Positions 44,807 through 54,764 of a stretch of 64,000 nucleotides of DNA are shown piece by piece. The DNA is taken from positions 62,001 through 126,000 of the forward strand of contig JACKOW010000004.1 in assembly GCA_024234055.1 (NCBI GenBank). The letters run 5' to 3'. Source of the stretch: Rhodanobacteraceae bacterium (GTDB taxonomy: Bacteria; Pseudomonadota; Gammaproteobacteria; Xanthomonadales; SZUA-5). The number at the start of each line of letters is the position of its first letter. Positions within the stretch are counted from its first letter, which is position 1. Under the pieces are notes generated by a model. The model had not been told where the DNA came from, searched no databases, and saw nothing but the letters and a program-made list of their open reading frames with translations. The position numbers and the translations under genes are program-made.

Positions 44807-46822
44807 ATGATTACCAAGACCCTGCTCCTCACCATCGCCCTGGCGCCGCTGCTCGGCGCCATCCTGGCCGGCCTGTTCGGTCGTCAGATCGGCCGCGCCG
44901 GCGCGCACTGGATCACCATCCTCGGCGTCACCGTCAGCGCGGTGCTCAGCCTGTACGTGCTCAAGCTGATTGCGCTGGATGCGCACCTGCCGGTGAATCT
45001 TTCGATCTACACCTGGTTCGAGGTCGGATCGATCAAGGCCGAGGTCGGCTTTCTGGTTGACGCGCTCACCGCGACCATGATGGTGGTGGTGACCTCGGTA
45101 TCGCTGATGGTGCACATCTACACCATCGGCTACATGCACGATGATCCGGGCTACCAGCGCTTCTTCTCCTACATCTCGCTGTTCACCTTCGCGATGTTGA
45201 TGCTGGTGATGAGCAACAACTTCATGCAGCTGTTCTTCGGCTGGGAAGCGGTTGGCTTGGTGTCTTACCTCTTGATCGGCTTCTGGTACAAGCGGCCGAC
45301 CGCCATCTTCGCCAACCTCAAGGCCTTTCTGGTCAACCGGGTGGGCGATTTCGGCTTTCTGCTCGGTATCGGTCTGGTGCTGGCCTACCTCGGCAGTCTG
45401 GACTACGCCACGGTCTTCCAGAAGGCTCCGGAACTGGTAGGACAGAGCTTCAATCCCTATGGCGCGGTGGAATGGGCGGTTCCGACGCTGATCTGCCTGC
45501 TGCTCTTTGTGGGCGCGATGGGCAAGAGCGCGCAAGTTCCGCTGCATGTGTGGCTGCCCGATTCCATGGAAGGCCCGACCCCGATTTCAGCACTGATCCA
45601 CGCCGCGACCATGGTCACGGCCGGCATCTTCATGGTGGCGCGCATGTCGCCGCTGTTCGAGCTGTCCGAAACCGCGCTGTCGACGATTCTGGTCATCGGC
45701 TCGATCACCGCGCTGTTCATGGGTTTCATCGGCATTGTCCAGAACGACATCAAGCGCGTGGTCGCCTACTCGACCCTGTCGCAGCTGGGCTACATGACCG
45801 TCGCCCTCGGTGCTTCCGCCTATTCGGCCGCGATCTTCCACCTGGTCACCCACGCCTTCTTCAAGGCGCTGCTGTTCCTGGGCGCGGGTTCAGTGATCAT
45901 CGCCCTGCACCACGAACAGGATCTGCGGCGCATGGGCGGATTGCGCAAGTACATGCCGCTGACCTTCATCACGGCCTGGGCCGGCACGCTGGCGCTGATG
46001 GGCTTTCCGGGCACCAGCGGCTTCTTCTCCAAAGACGCCATCCTGATGGCGGTGGAGCACGCCCATCGTCCCGGCGCAACCTTTGCGTACTACAGCTTGC
46101 TGATCGGCGTCGCCGTCACCGCCTTCTACTCCTTCCGCATGCTCTACCTGGCTTTCCATGGTCAGGAGCGCTTCGGCGCCAGCCATGACGATCACGGCCA
46201 TGATGACCATGCCCATGATGATCATCACGGACACGGCGACCACAATCCGCGTGATCCGGGTTGGGTGATCACCATTCCCTTGTTGCTGCTGGCTATTCCA
46301 TCCATAGCACTGGGCTGGAAAATCGCGGGACCGATGCTGTTCGGCCATTTCTTTGATGGCTCGATCTTTGTCGCCGAGGGCCGCGAGCCCTTGGCCGTGA
46401 TGGCGGAACACTTCGAGCACGGACCGTTCATGTTCGCGGTGCATGGCTTTATCACGTGGCCGGTCTTTCTGGCTCTTCTGGGCGCCGGCTTCGCCACTTA
46501 TATCTACCTCTTCAACCCGAGCCTCGCCGACAAGGCGCAACGTGCGCTGGCTCCGATCCATCGCTTGCTGGAGCGCAAATACGGTTTCGACGAGTTGTAT
46601 CAGGCGCTGTTTGCGCGCGGTAGCGTGCTGCTGGGACGCTTCTTCTGGCGCGTCGGCGATCAGGCCATCATTGATGGCGTGGTTGTGGACGGTTCTGCCG
46701 GGATGATCTCCAGGATCGCCTACTCGGTACGCAAGCTGCAGTCCGGCTTTCTGTATCACTACGCCTTCATGATGATCCTCGGTCTGATCGTCATCGTCGG
46801 CGCTTTCGCCCTGCTTCAATAA
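44807..46822 (+). CDS. nuoL: NADH-quinone oxidoreductase subunit L
   Basis: This 671-residue antiporter-like proton-pumping subunit has about 16 helices and a long lateral helix at the C-terminus. Family motifs are FFGWEAVGLVSYLLIGFWY, with the key Glu, and VPLHVWLPDSMEGPTPISA followed by LIHAATMVTAG. A His/Asp-rich loop (about residues 461-480, DDHGHDDHAHDDHHGHGDH) interrupts the region before the last helices and could bind metal or be a neutral spacer. ATG 44807 is 1 bp after the nuoK stop. Confidence 0.96.
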   Translation: MITKTLLLTIALAPLLGAILAGLFGRQIGRAGAHWITILGVTVSAVLSLYVLKLIALDAHLPVNLSIYTWFEVGSIKAEVGFLVDALTATMMVVVTSVSLMVHIYTIGYMHDDPGYQRFFSYISLFTFAMLMLVMSNNFMQLFFGWEAVGLVSYLLIGFWYKRPTAIFANLKAFLVNRVGDFGFLLGIGLVLAYLGSLDYATVFQKAPELVGQSFNPYGAVEWAVPTLICLLLFVGAMGKSAQVPLHVWLPDSMEGPTPISALIHAATMVTAGIFMVARMSPLFELSETALSTILVIGSITALFMGFIGIVQNDIKRVVAYSTLSQLGYMTVALGASAYSAAIFHLVTHAFFKALLFLGAGSVIIALHHEQDLRRMGGLRKYMPLTFITAWAGTLALMGFPGTSGFFSKDAILMAVEHAHRPGATFAYYSLLIGVAVTAFYSFRMLYLAFHGQERFGASHDDHGHDDHAHDDHHGHGDHNPRDPGWVITIPLLLLAIPSIALGWKIAGPMLFGHFFDGSIFVAEGREPLAVMAEHFEHGPFMFAVHGFITWPVFLALLGAGFATYIYLFNPSLADKAQRALAPIHRLLERKYGFDELYQALFARGSVLLGRFFWRVGDQAIIDGVVVDGSAGMISRIAYSVRKLQSGFLYHYAFMMILGLIVIVGAFALLQ

Positions 46823-46838
46823 CAAGAACGAGCGACCC

Positions 46839-48368
46839 ATGTTCGCCGATTGGCCACTACTCTCCCTGTTCATCTGGCTACCGATCGCCGGTGCTGTCGC
46901 GGTGCTGGTCACCGGCGACCGCAACGCCGGCGCCGCAAAGTGGCTGGCCTTGCTGGTGTCGCTGGCAACGCTGGCGCTGTGCATACCGCTGTGGTCGAAT
47001 TTCGACGCGTCAACCAGCGCCATGCAGTTTGTCGAGCGCAGCTCGTGGATTCCGGCCTTCGCCGTGGAATATCACCTGGGCATCGACGGCTTCAGCTTGC
47101 CGCTGATCGTGCTGACCTCCATCGTCACCGTGCTGGTGCTGATCGCTGGCTGGGAAGTCATCGATTACAAGCCCAGCCAGTACGTGGCCGCCTTCCTGGC
47201 ACTGGCGGGACTGATGAACGGCGTGTTTGCCGCCCAGGATGCGCTGCTGTTCTATGTCTTCTTCGAGGGCATGCTGATTCCGATGTTCATCATCATCGGC
47301 ATCTGGGGCGGCCCACGACGGGTCTACGCCTCACTGAAGTTCTTCCTGTACACCTTCCTCGGATCGGTGTTCATGCTGCTGGGCCTGATCTACCTCTACC
47401 TGAAGGGCCAGAGCTTCCAGTTGGCCGATCTGCAGGCCATGTCGCTGACCATGACCGAGCAGACCTGGGTGTTCTTCGCATTCCTGCTGGCCTTTGCCGT
47501 CAAGATTCCGATGTGGCCGGTGCACACCTGGTTGCCGGACGCCCATGTCGAGGCGCCGACCGGTGGCTCCATGGTGCTGGCGGCGGTCATGCTGAAGGTC
47601 GGCGGCTACGGCTTCCTGCGCTTCTCGCTGCCAATCGCACCCGACGCCAGCGCCGAATACGCCTGGCTGATCATTGCGCTGTCGCTGGTGGCGGTGGTCT
47701 ACATCGGTTTTGTCGCGCTGGCCCAGCAGGACATGAAGAAGCTGATCGCCTATTCCTCGATCAGCCACATGGGCTTTGTCACCATCGGCCTGTTCATCGC
47801 CATTGCCCTGGTGCTGGACAAGAACGCTGCCGATACCGCTGCGCTGGGCATGCAGGGCGCCATGGTGCAGATGATTTCTCACGGTTTCGTGTCAGCCGCC
47901 ATGTTCGGCGCCGTCGGTGTGCTCTATGACCGCGTGCATTCGCGCCAGATCGCCGACTACGGCGGCGTGGTCAACACCATGCCGTGGTTCTCGGCCTTCG
48001 TCGTGCTGTTTGCGATGGCCAATTGCGGGCTGCCCGGCACCAGCGGCTTCGTCGGCGAATTCATGGTCATCCTGGCCACCGTCAAGATGAGTCTGGGCGT
48101 TGCGGCACTGGCCGGCCTGACCCTGATCCTGGGCGCGGCCTACACCCTGTGGCTGGTCAAGCGGGTGATCTTTGGTGATGTCGCCAATACCCACGTGGCC
48201 GAGCTGAAGGATCTGAATTCACGCGAGTGGGTGGTCATGGGCACCCTCGCCTTCTTTGTACTGCTGATCGGCTTGTGGCCGGATCCGTTAATCAAGGTCA
48301 TGCAGAGCAGTGTCGAGGCACTGATCCAGCATGTCACCGCCAGCAAACTGATCGGCATTCCGGGTTGA
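46839..48368 (+). CDS. nuoM: NADH-quinone oxidoreductase subunit M
   Basis: This 509-residue antiporter-like proton-pumping subunit has about 14 helices. The conserved Glu is in YVFFEGMLIPMFIIIGIWG; the lysine helix and VKIPMWPVHTWLPDAHVEAP (a 20-residue part) with GGSMVLAAVMLKVGGYGFLR mark the family. It starts 16 bp after nuoL. Confidence 0.97.
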   Translation: MFADWPLLSLFIWLPIAGAVAVLVTGDRNAGAAKWLALLVSLATLALCIPLWSNFDASTSAMQFVERSSWIPAFAVEYHLGIDGFSLPLIVLTSIVTVLVLIAGWEVIDYKPSQYVAAFLALAGLMNGVFAAQDALLFYVFFEGMLIPMFIIIGIWGGPRRVYASLKFFLYTFLGSVFMLLGLIYLYLKGQSFQLADLQAMSLTMTEQTWVFFAFLLAFAVKIPMWPVHTWLPDAHVEAPTGGSMVLAAVMLKVGGYGFLRFSLPIAPDASAEYAWLIIALSLVAVVYIGFVALAQQDMKKLIAYSSISHMGFVTIGLFIAIALVLDKNAADTAALGMQGAMVQMISHGFVSAAMFGAVGVLYDRVHSRQIADYGGVVNTMPWFSAFVVLFAMANCGLPGTSGFVGEFMVILATVKMSLGVAALAGLTLILGAAYTLWLVKRVIFGDVANTHVAELKDLNSREWVVMGTLAFFVLLIGLWPDPLIKVMQSSVEALIQHVTASKLIGIPG

Positions 48369-48381
48369 GGAACTAGACACC

Positions 48382-49821
48382 ATGATTCACTCCTGGAACG
48401 ATCTGCTGCCGATGCTGCCCGAGATATTCCTGCTCGGCTTCACCTCGCTGATCCTGATTGCCGGTCTGTACATCGACGAGAAGCGTCGCGGTCTGGTGCA
48501 TTTTCTGGCCACGCTGGCACTGGTGTTCACCGCCATCCTGACCCTGCGCGACTTCAACATGGGCGAACGCGTCCTGGTGGCCGGCGGCATGTTCATCCGC
48601 GATGGCATGGGCGATGTGCTGAAGCTCTTTGTCTATCTCAGCACTGCCATAGTCTTCGTCTACGCCAAGTTCTTCCTGCGCACCAACAAGTTGTTTGTCT
48701 CCGAGTTCTACACGCTGGCGCTGTTCGCGGTGCTCGGCATGTGCATCCTGATATCCGGCGGCAACCTGCTGACGATCTATCTCGGCCTCGAACTGATGGC
48801 GCTGTCTTCCTATGCCATGGTGGCGCTGGACCGTGACTCGCCAACCGCAGCGGAATCGGCCATGAAGTACTTCGTGCTGGGCGCGCTGGCATCGGGCCTG
48901 TTGCTGTATGGCATGTCCATGATCTACGGCCTGACTGGCAGCCTCGATCTCACCGAGATCGCCACTCGATTGGCTTCGGGAGATCATCCGCGCGTGGTGC
49001 TGTCCTTCGCCGTGGTCTTCATCGTCGTCGGCGTCGGTTTCAAACTGGGTGCCGTGCCCTTCCACATGTGGATACCCGATGTCTATCAGGGCGCACCGAC
49101 CGGCGTCACCCTGTTCCTGGCGGCTGCGCCGAAGCTGGCGGGCGTGGGCATGGCCTTCCGCCTGCTCACCGAGGGACTGGCACCGCTGGCGCACGACTGG
49201 TCGCAGATGCTTGGTTTCCTGGCGCTGATGTCGCTGGTGGTCGGCAATCTGGCGGCCATCGCGCAGACCAACCTGAAGCGCATGCTGGCCTATTCGACCA
49301 TATCGCATGTGGGTTTCGTGCTGCTCGGCATCATGAGCGGCACCGACGACGGCATGGCAGCAGCGATGTTCTATGCCATCACCTATGCGCTGATGACCAC
49401 CGGCGCCTTCGGCATGATCATCGCTCTGTCCCACGCCGGCTTTGAAGCGGAGCGTATCGAGGACTTCAAGGGCCTGAACCAGCGCAATCCCTGGTTTGCC
49501 TTCCTGATGCTGCTGATCATGGCATCGCTGGCGGGCTTTCCGCCGCTGGTCGGATTCTTCTCCAAACTCTATGTGCTGCAGGCCGCCATCAACGCCGGAT
49601 GGCTGTGGCTGGCCGTGATCGCCGTGGTGATGGCCGTCATTGGCGCCTTCTACTATCTGCGCGTCATCAAGGTCATGTACTTCGACGAGCCCGAGCACGA
49701 GCACGCCATCACCGCACCCGGCGATGTACGCCTGATCCTGGCGGCGAACGGCTTGCTGCAGCTGGGCCTGACCTTCTTCGTCGGATCCCTGACGGCGATC
49801 TGCTACGCCGCCTGGCAGTAG
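48382..49821 (+). CDS. nuoN: NADH-quinone oxidoreductase subunit N
   Basis: This 479-residue antiporter-like subunit is adjacent to NuoK. Signatures are LGLELMALSSYAMVALDRD, FKLGAVPFHMWIPDVYQGAP and NLKRMLAYSTISHVGFVLLG. It is the last gene of the nuo operon. The stop codon TAG (49819-49821) is part of the first copy of a family-A repeat (GTAGGAGCGACC...), so the C-terminus appears to have been defined or trimmed by the repeat; the protein still has near-normal length. Confidence 0.97.
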   Translation: MIHSWNDLLPMLPEIFLLGFTSLILIAGLYIDEKRRGLVHFLATLALVFTAILTLRDFNMGERVLVAGGMFIRDGMGDVLKLFVYLSTAIVFVYAKFFLRTNKLFVSEFYTLALFAVLGMCILISGGNLLTIYLGLELMALSSYAMVALDRDSPTAAESAMKYFVLGALASGLLLYGMSMIYGLTGSLDLTEIATRLASGDHPRVVLSFAVVFIVVGVGFKLGAVPFHMWIPDVYQGAPTGVTLFLAAAPKLAGVGMAFRLLTEGLAPLAHDWSQMLGFLALMSLVVGNLAAIAQTNLKRMLAYSTISHVGFVLLGIMSGTDDGMAAAMFYAITYALMTTGAFGMIIALSHAGFEAERIEDFKGLNQRNPWFAFLMLLIMASLAGFPPLVGFFSKLYVLQAAINAGWLWLAVIAVVMAVIGAFYYLRVIKVMYFDEPEHEHAITAPGDVRLILAANGLLQLGLTFFVGSLTAICYAAWQ

Positions 49822-49880
49822 GAGCGACCTCGCGTCGCGACCGCCCCCGCAGCTGGTAGGAGCGACCTCGCGTCGCGACC
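49818..49880. repeat. Two identical direct family-A repeats at the 3' end of nuoN
   Basis: GTAGGAGCGACC...CGTCGCGACC (25 bp) occurs at 49818-49842 and again, identical, at 49856-49880. An inverted, slightly diverged copy lies at 50096-50120. Confidence 0.9.
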
Positions 49881-49929
49881 TCGGACACCGCGCGACGACG
49901 CCCGCAGACATTCTCTGGAAACCGCGGGC

Positions 49930-50037
49930 AGAAGCTTGAACGCGGAGAACGCAGAGGGCCACGGAGAACGCAGAGAAATCCGTTTCCAAATCGGCTGATC
50001 TCTGCGTTCTCTGCGCCACTCGGTGTCCTTTGCGTTC
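49930..50037. repeat. Inverted repeat of GAACGCAGAG/CTCTGCGTTC type with a family-C end
   Basis: GGAGAACGCAGAG occurs twice (about 49939 and 49962). It faces the complementary CTCTGCGTTCTCTGCGCC at about 49998-50015, followed by GTGTCCTTTGCGTTCCG. The gap 49822-50228 contains only these repeats and the 50096 family-A arm; I see no gene. Confidence 0.75.
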
Positions 50038-50095
50038 CGATTCGGGCTACAGCTCACGGCGATAACCGGTCTTCGCCGCAGCGGCACGGCACACA

Positions 50096-50120
50096 CCTCG
50101 CGACGCAAGGTCGCGCCTAC
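50096..50120. repeat. Inverted family-A arm
   Basis: CCTCGCGACGC...GGTCGCGCCTAC is complementary to the 49818 and 49856 copies with a few mismatches and closes a 300-bp palindromic block. Confidence 0.75.
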
Positions 50121-50228
50121 AGTCGCAGCCACGGAGAGATCCCACACCACCCTGCCCGCGCATGCGCAGCGCCTGCACGCGAACTGGCGCATCATTGGGT
50201 ATTCGAACCTTTGCTGGAGACCGATCCC

Positions 50229-50651
50229 ATGCGCGCGCCGATCTGCTTCGCCCTGCTTCTGGCCCCTGCCCTGGCTTTTGCCGGACCGCTCCCGCTGACG
50301 CCCGCCCCGGCCGGCGCCAAGGTCTATTTCATCACGCCAGCCGACGGAGAGACCGTCCAGAATCCGGTCACCGTGCGCTTCGGCCTGTCCGGCATGGGCG
50401 TGGCACCGGCCGGTACGGTCAAGGAAAACACCGGCCATCATCATTTGCTGATCGACGTCAACGAGTTGCCGCCGATGGATTTTCCGTTGCCCAATGACGA
50501 CAAGCATCGACACTTCGGCGGCGGTCAGACCGAGATCACGCTGGAACTGCCAGCCGGCAAGCACACCCTGCAACTGGTGCTCGGGGACGCCAATCACATT
50601 CCCCACGATCCGCCGATCATGAGCGAGAAGATCACGATCGAGGTTCAGTGA
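50229..50651 (+). CDS. DUF4399 domain exported protein
   Basis: This 140-residue protein has a cleavable signal peptide (MRAPICFALLLAPALAFAG). The mature part matches the DUF4399 pattern: VYFITPADGETVQNPVTVRF (a 20-residue part), then GLSGMGVAPAG, ENTGHHHLLIDV, HFGGGQTEITLELPAGKHTL and QLVLGDANHIPHDPPIMSE. The clustered His residues (HHH and KHRHFGGGQ) suggest metal binding, but the role of the family is not known to me. ATG 50229 places the signal peptide at the N-terminus. The stop codon is part of a hairpin that may end the transcript. Confidence 0.85.
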   Translation: MRAPICFALLLAPALAFAGPLPLTPAPAGAKVYFITPADGETVQNPVTVRFGLSGMGVAPAGTVKENTGHHHLLIDVNELPPMDFPLPNDDKHRHFGGGQTEITLELPAGKHTLQLVLGDANHIPHDPPIMSEKITIEVQ

Positions 50652-50694
50652 TCCGAAGGGTCCGAAAGGGGGCAACTCGGATCAGATTCTTTTT
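50649..50694 (+). terminator. Possible terminator overlapping the DUF4399 stop codon
   Basis: TGATCCGA (50649-50656, beginning with the stop codon) pairs with TCGGATCA (50677-50684), followed by GATTCTTTTT. The 20-nt loop is long, so this is a moderate call. Confidence 0.5.
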
Positions 50695-50813
50695 GGTCCG
50701 CCGACCGCACGCTGCAGACCAGATGCTGCACGATTTGGCATAGTTCCAGGACCGCAGACGGGCAATCATGGCCCGATCGGATCTTCCCCACCCCGGGGAC
50801 AGCGAGGTCGCCC

Positions 50814-53800
50814 ATGCCTGCGTTCGTTCGGTTGATTCCAGCCCTGCTTCTGGGCTGGCTTCTGGTGGCCTCTCCAGTCTGGAGTGGCGAACGCGGCAGT
50901 CCCTTGGTAGAGGTCTACGACGCCCAGCAAATGCTGGGCGCGAACATCAGTACTGATCTTCTGCAGTTGCCCGACGGACGAGTTTGCGTCGCCAACATGC
51001 GCGGTCTGTTTCGCTTCGATGGAGCGCGCTGGGAGCTGACCGGGCATCCGAAGGCACTGGGTGGCATGCAGTTCCTGTCGCTGGGTCCCGGAGATCGGGT
51101 CTATTCCAGCTTCGACGGAGACATCGGCTATTGGCAGGATGACGACACCGGCGTGGTTGGCTGGCATAGCGTGCTGGCACAGGTACCAGGCGAGCTCACG
51201 ACCATCCGTGATGTGCGGAGCGTCAATTACGATTGGGATCGGCATGGCCTCTGGGTGGCTCTGCAGGCGCAGGTGCTGTTTGTGCCAGATGACGGCGCGG
51301 CGGCGAAAATCCTCGATTCCGACGAACAGATCGTGTTCTCGACACTGGTCGGACAGGAGTTCTTGCTGCAGCGCCTGCCCAGCCGCGCCTTGAGTCGGGT
51401 GACCGTCGGAACAACCCTGGGCTTGGAGCCGGTAGCCGGCGGGGAGTCCATCGAGCAGCAGTTATGGGCCGCTGTCCCCGGGGATGGCGATTGGAAGATC
51501 GCAACCACCACAGGCCATCTGTACAGCTATGGCGAGCAACGGCTGACCCTTTGGAACGAAACGGCCGTTCCACTGCTGCTTCAAAGCGATCTGCGCTCTC
51601 TGTTGCATCTGCGCGATGGGCGCTTTCTGATCGGCACCACCACCAAGGGACTGATCGTACTGGACGGCACAGGCCATCTGCTCGACCGATACGACGACAG
51701 CGATGGCGTACCTACCCATCTTCGCATCCTCGGCATGCTGCAGGACCGAGAAGGCGATGTCTGGTTCACCGGTGATCGCAACATCTCCCGTATCGCCCTG
51801 TCTCGCGGAGTCACTGTCTACGACGAGGGTCGCGGTTTGGCGTCAGCACTTGACGCCAAGCGCTGGCACGGCAGTTTGTACGTGGGCTCCCCCGTGGGAC
51901 TGTTTCAGCTAAAGGCTGAAGCCGGCCCTGGCGGTGGACAATTCGTCCAGGTACTGCCCGATCTGCATGACGTACGCGCCTTGGCTGTGGTGGACAGCGG
52001 CACGCTGCTGGCTGCTTCCACCCAGGTCCATGCGATCAGCCTCGACATCAACGGAGAACCCGTTTCGCACATCGTGGCGGCAACCTCTCCCGCCACCGTG
52101 TTGCAAGCCTCCAGTTTCGTGCCAGGCCGGGTGTGGGTAGGACATGCGGGCGGCGTCCTGCGGCTCGACAAGCAGGCGGATGGCCAGTTCGAGGCCACGC
52201 CGGTCGCTGATCTCGATATCGCCATTTTCCGCCTGGCGGAACAGGATCGCCGCAGTGTGTGGGTCGCCGATCGGCTCGATGGCGTGACCCTGGTCAGCAC
52301 CGATGGGAGTTGGAAACCCAGACACTACGGCGTGGACCAGGGATTGCCACCTGGCCAGGTCAGAATCTTCGCAGGCGCCCATCAGGTCTGGTTTACGACC
52401 ACAATGGGACTGCGCACCTATGACCCGGCGAGTGACCGCTTCGTGGTACCTGCTGGACTGCCGGCCAGCCTTTACCAGGATCGTCTCTTCAGCGTGCACG
52501 AAGATGCCGAAGGCGCACTTTGGGTGCGTGGCGGCGCGATCATGAATGATGTCTTCTGGAAAACCGACGACGGCTGGCGGCCAGACGGCGCTCTGCTCAA
52601 TGCAGTAGACGTGCATCCCACCATTGTCGACTTCATGCGTGAGGGCGACATCGCCTGGGCCATCCGAGCGACCGGGTTGTTGCGTATGGATCTGTCCAAC
52701 CGAACGCCCCTGCCGCCGCCACCGACACCGCTGTTGAACCAGGTTTTTGATCAGCGTGCAAAATCCTTCATTGCACTGAACAGCCTCGCCGCACTCGGTC
52801 CTGAGTTGCGCGATCTACGATTAGATTTTTCCCTGCCGGCCATGCATCGCTCTGAGGCGATCGAATATCGATCGCGGCTGATCGGCTATGACGACAACTG
52901 GTCGGACTGGGCAGGCAGAGAAGCTAGTCGCAGGGTCTATACCAATTTGCCGGACGGTGATTTCGCCTTTGAAGTCGAAGCCAAGGACAGCTTCTGGCGA
53001 GTCGCCAGCATGCCTGCTCGCACCATTCGAGTATTGCCGTCGTGGTGGCGCAGCAACGCGGCCCACGCGACCTACGTGCTGCTGGCACTATCGGCCTTGT
53101 GGTCTGCCTCCAGGCTCGGCGCACGCCGTCGGCAGCGCCAGATGCTGGTGCGTCAGCGCGAGTTGGAAGCGGTGGTGGAAAGCCGCACGCTGGAGTTGAA
53201 GCTTTCCAACGTGCAACTTGCCGAGCAGGCCGAACGTCTGGCCGAGGTGGATCGCCTGAAGACACGCTTCTTCACCAATGTCGGCCACGAATTCCGCACA
53301 CCCCTCACGCTGGTGCTGGGGCCACTGGATGACCTGATGCGCGATACGCGCTTGCGCCTCAGTGATCGCGCCCGCGAGTTGCTGGAACTGGCCGATCGCA
53401 ATGCCCGACGAGTACTTGATCTGATCGTGGAGTTGCTCGACGTCAATCGACTTGAGCAGGGTCAGCTGCCAATGAATCGCGAGAACATCGATCTGATCAG
53501 CTTCATTCAGCGCCAGCGGCTCGATTGGCAGCCGCTGGCCGACCGATTCGGCCACCAACTTGAATTGAACCTGCCGGATCTTGCGACGCTGGATCTGGCT
53601 TGTGATCCGCTGCAACTGGAACGTGCGCTGGGCAACCTGGTGAGCAATGCCACCAAGTACACACCCCGCGGCGGCGCGATTTCGGTGTCGCTGGCGGTGG
53701 ATCCAGAGCAAATTTCCATCAGCGTTTGCGACAATGGCCAAGGCATTGCTGCGCATGCGCTGCCGCATGTCTTCGATCGATTCTTCCAGGCCGAGTCCGA

Positions 53801-54764
53801 ACATGTGCCTCAAGGTACCGGCATCGGTCTGGCACTGGTGCGTGAGATTGTCGAGGGCCATGGAGGCAGTGTCGCTGTCGACAGCAGGCCCGGACTCGGC
53901 AGTCGTTTCACTCTGCGCTTGCCGCGAGTCACCATCGAACAGCGTGCTGCCGAACCTGTGCCCGTCCCGACCGGACCCGTTGAAGCGGGCAGCACGCCGT
54001 TCGCGGAAACGCCCGTGGCACTGGTCATCGACGATCACGTCGACATGCGCCTGCGAGTCAGGCGTCTGCTGGAAGCACGTTTCCGCGTGGTCGAAGCCGA
54101 GGACGGGCCCTCCGGGCTGGCTGCAGCACGCCATGAACTGCCCGACATCATCGTCTGCGACGTGATGATGCCGGGTTTCGATGGCGTTGAACTGGCCAAG
54201 CGCGTGCGGGCCGATGCCGATATTGCTGCCGTGCCGCTACTGCTGCTGACCGCAAAATCAGGTGCCGAGCACGCTGTTACTGGCCTGCGCGCGGGTGCCG
54301 ACGACTATCTGTCCAAACCCTTCGATGCGAGCGAACTGCTGGCACGCATCGACGCCCTGCTATCGATTCGGCGCCGCCTGCAACGATTGCCGGCAAGCCC
54401 CCCCATGGCGGACGTCTCTGCTGGAAACAGTGACGAGCAACGCTATAGGCAGCGCCTCGACACCGCCATTGCGGCGCACCTGGGTGACAGCAGTTTCGGT
54501 GTCGAAGAACTGGCTCATGCCATGCACAGCGATCGCAGCACGCTGTTTCGCCACATCAAGGAGTACTACGGCCAGAGTGCCCGTGATTATCTGCGTGAGG
54601 CCAGGCTCAAATATGCCCATCAGATGTTGGCCAGTCAGGCCGGCAATGTCACGGAGGTCGCTTACGCCAGCGGTTTTGAAAGCTTGTCCAGTTTCTCGCG
54701 CGCTTTTCGCCAGCGTTTTCAGGTTTCGCCATCGGCAATCACTGCGCAACAGAAAGCGAGTTGA
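50814..54764 (+). CDS. Hybrid two-component regulator (propeller sensor, kinase, receiver, AraC output)
   Basis: This 1316-residue one-protein signalling system spans the inner membrane. Residues 1-25 are a signal peptide. About 26-640 form a periplasmic sensor of two-bladed-propeller type (repeated LPDGRVCVANMRGLFRFDG, DREGDVWFTGDRNISRI-like units). About 660-745 form a Y_Y_Y domain (EYRSRLIGYDDNWSDWAGR). A membrane helix lies near 752-768, followed by a short coiled coil. The kinase has His825 in VGHEFRTPLTLVLGPL and ATPase boxes LVSNATKYT, VCDNGQGI and GTGIGLALV. The receiver (about 1068-1180) has VIDDH, the phospho-acceptor Asp1116 in IIVCDVMMPGFDG and LSKPFDA. The output is an AraC-type HTH (about 1205-1312). 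In Bacteroidetes such HTCS proteins sense glycans; here the ligand is unknown. It is likely to act on nearby genes. Confidence 0.93.
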   Translation: MPAFVRLIPALLLGWLLVASPVWSGERGSPLVEVYDAQQMLGANISTDLLQLPDGRVCVANMRGLFRFDGARWELTGHPKALGGMQFLSLGPGDRVYSSFDGDIGYWQDDDTGVVGWHSVLAQVPGELTTIRDVRSVNYDWDRHGLWVALQAQVLFVPDDGAAAKILDSDEQIVFSTLVGQEFLLQRLPSRALSRVTVGTTLGLEPVAGGESIEQQLWAAVPGDGDWKIATTTGHLYSYGEQRLTLWNETAVPLLLQSDLRSLLHLRDGRFLIGTTTKGLIVLDGTGHLLDRYDDSDGVPTHLRILGMLQDREGDVWFTGDRNISRIALSRGVTVYDEGRGLASALDAKRWHGSLYVGSPVGLFQLKAEAGPGGGQFVQVLPDLHDVRALAVVDSGTLLAASTQVHAISLDINGEPVSHIVAATSPATVLQASSFVPGRVWVGHAGGVLRLDKQADGQFEATPVADLDIAIFRLAEQDRRSVWVADRLDGVTLVSTDGSWKPRHYGVDQGLPPGQVRIFAGAHQVWFTTTMGLRTYDPASDRFVVPAGLPASLYQDRLFSVHEDAEGALWVRGGAIMNDVFWKTDDGWRPDGALLNAVDVHPTIVDFMREGDIAWAIRATGLLRMDLSNRTPLPPPPTPLLNQVFDQRAKSFIALNSLAALGPELRDLRLDFSLPAMHRSEAIEYRSRLIGYDDNWSDWAGREASRRVYTNLPDGDFAFEVEAKDSFWRVASMPARTIRVLPSWWRSNAAHATYVLLALSALWSASRLGARRRQRQMLVRQRELEAVVESRTLELKLSNVQLAEQAERLAEVDRLKTRFFTNVGHEFRTPLTLVLGPLDDLMRDTRLRLSDRARELLELADRNARRVLDLIVELLDVNRLEQGQLPMNRENIDLISFIQRQRLDWQPLADRFGHQLELNLPDLATLDLACDPLQLERALGNLVSNATKYTPRGGAISVSLAVDPEQISISVCDNGQGIAAHALPHVFDRFFQAESEHVPQGTGIGLALVREIVEGHGGSVAVDSRPGLGSRFTLRLPRVTIEQRAAEPVPVPTGPVEAGSTPFAETPVALVIDDHVDMRLRVRRLLEARFRVVEAEDGPSGLAAARHELPDIIVCDVMMPGFDGVELAKRVRADADIAAVPLLLLTAKSGAEHAVTGLRAGADDYLSKPFDASELLARIDALLSIRRRLQRLPASPPMADVSAGNSDEQRYRQRLDTAIAAHLGDSSFGVEELAHAMHSDRSTLFRHIKEYYGQSARDYLREARLKYAHQMLASQAGNVTEVAYASGFESLSSFSRAFRQRFQVSPSAITAQQKAS

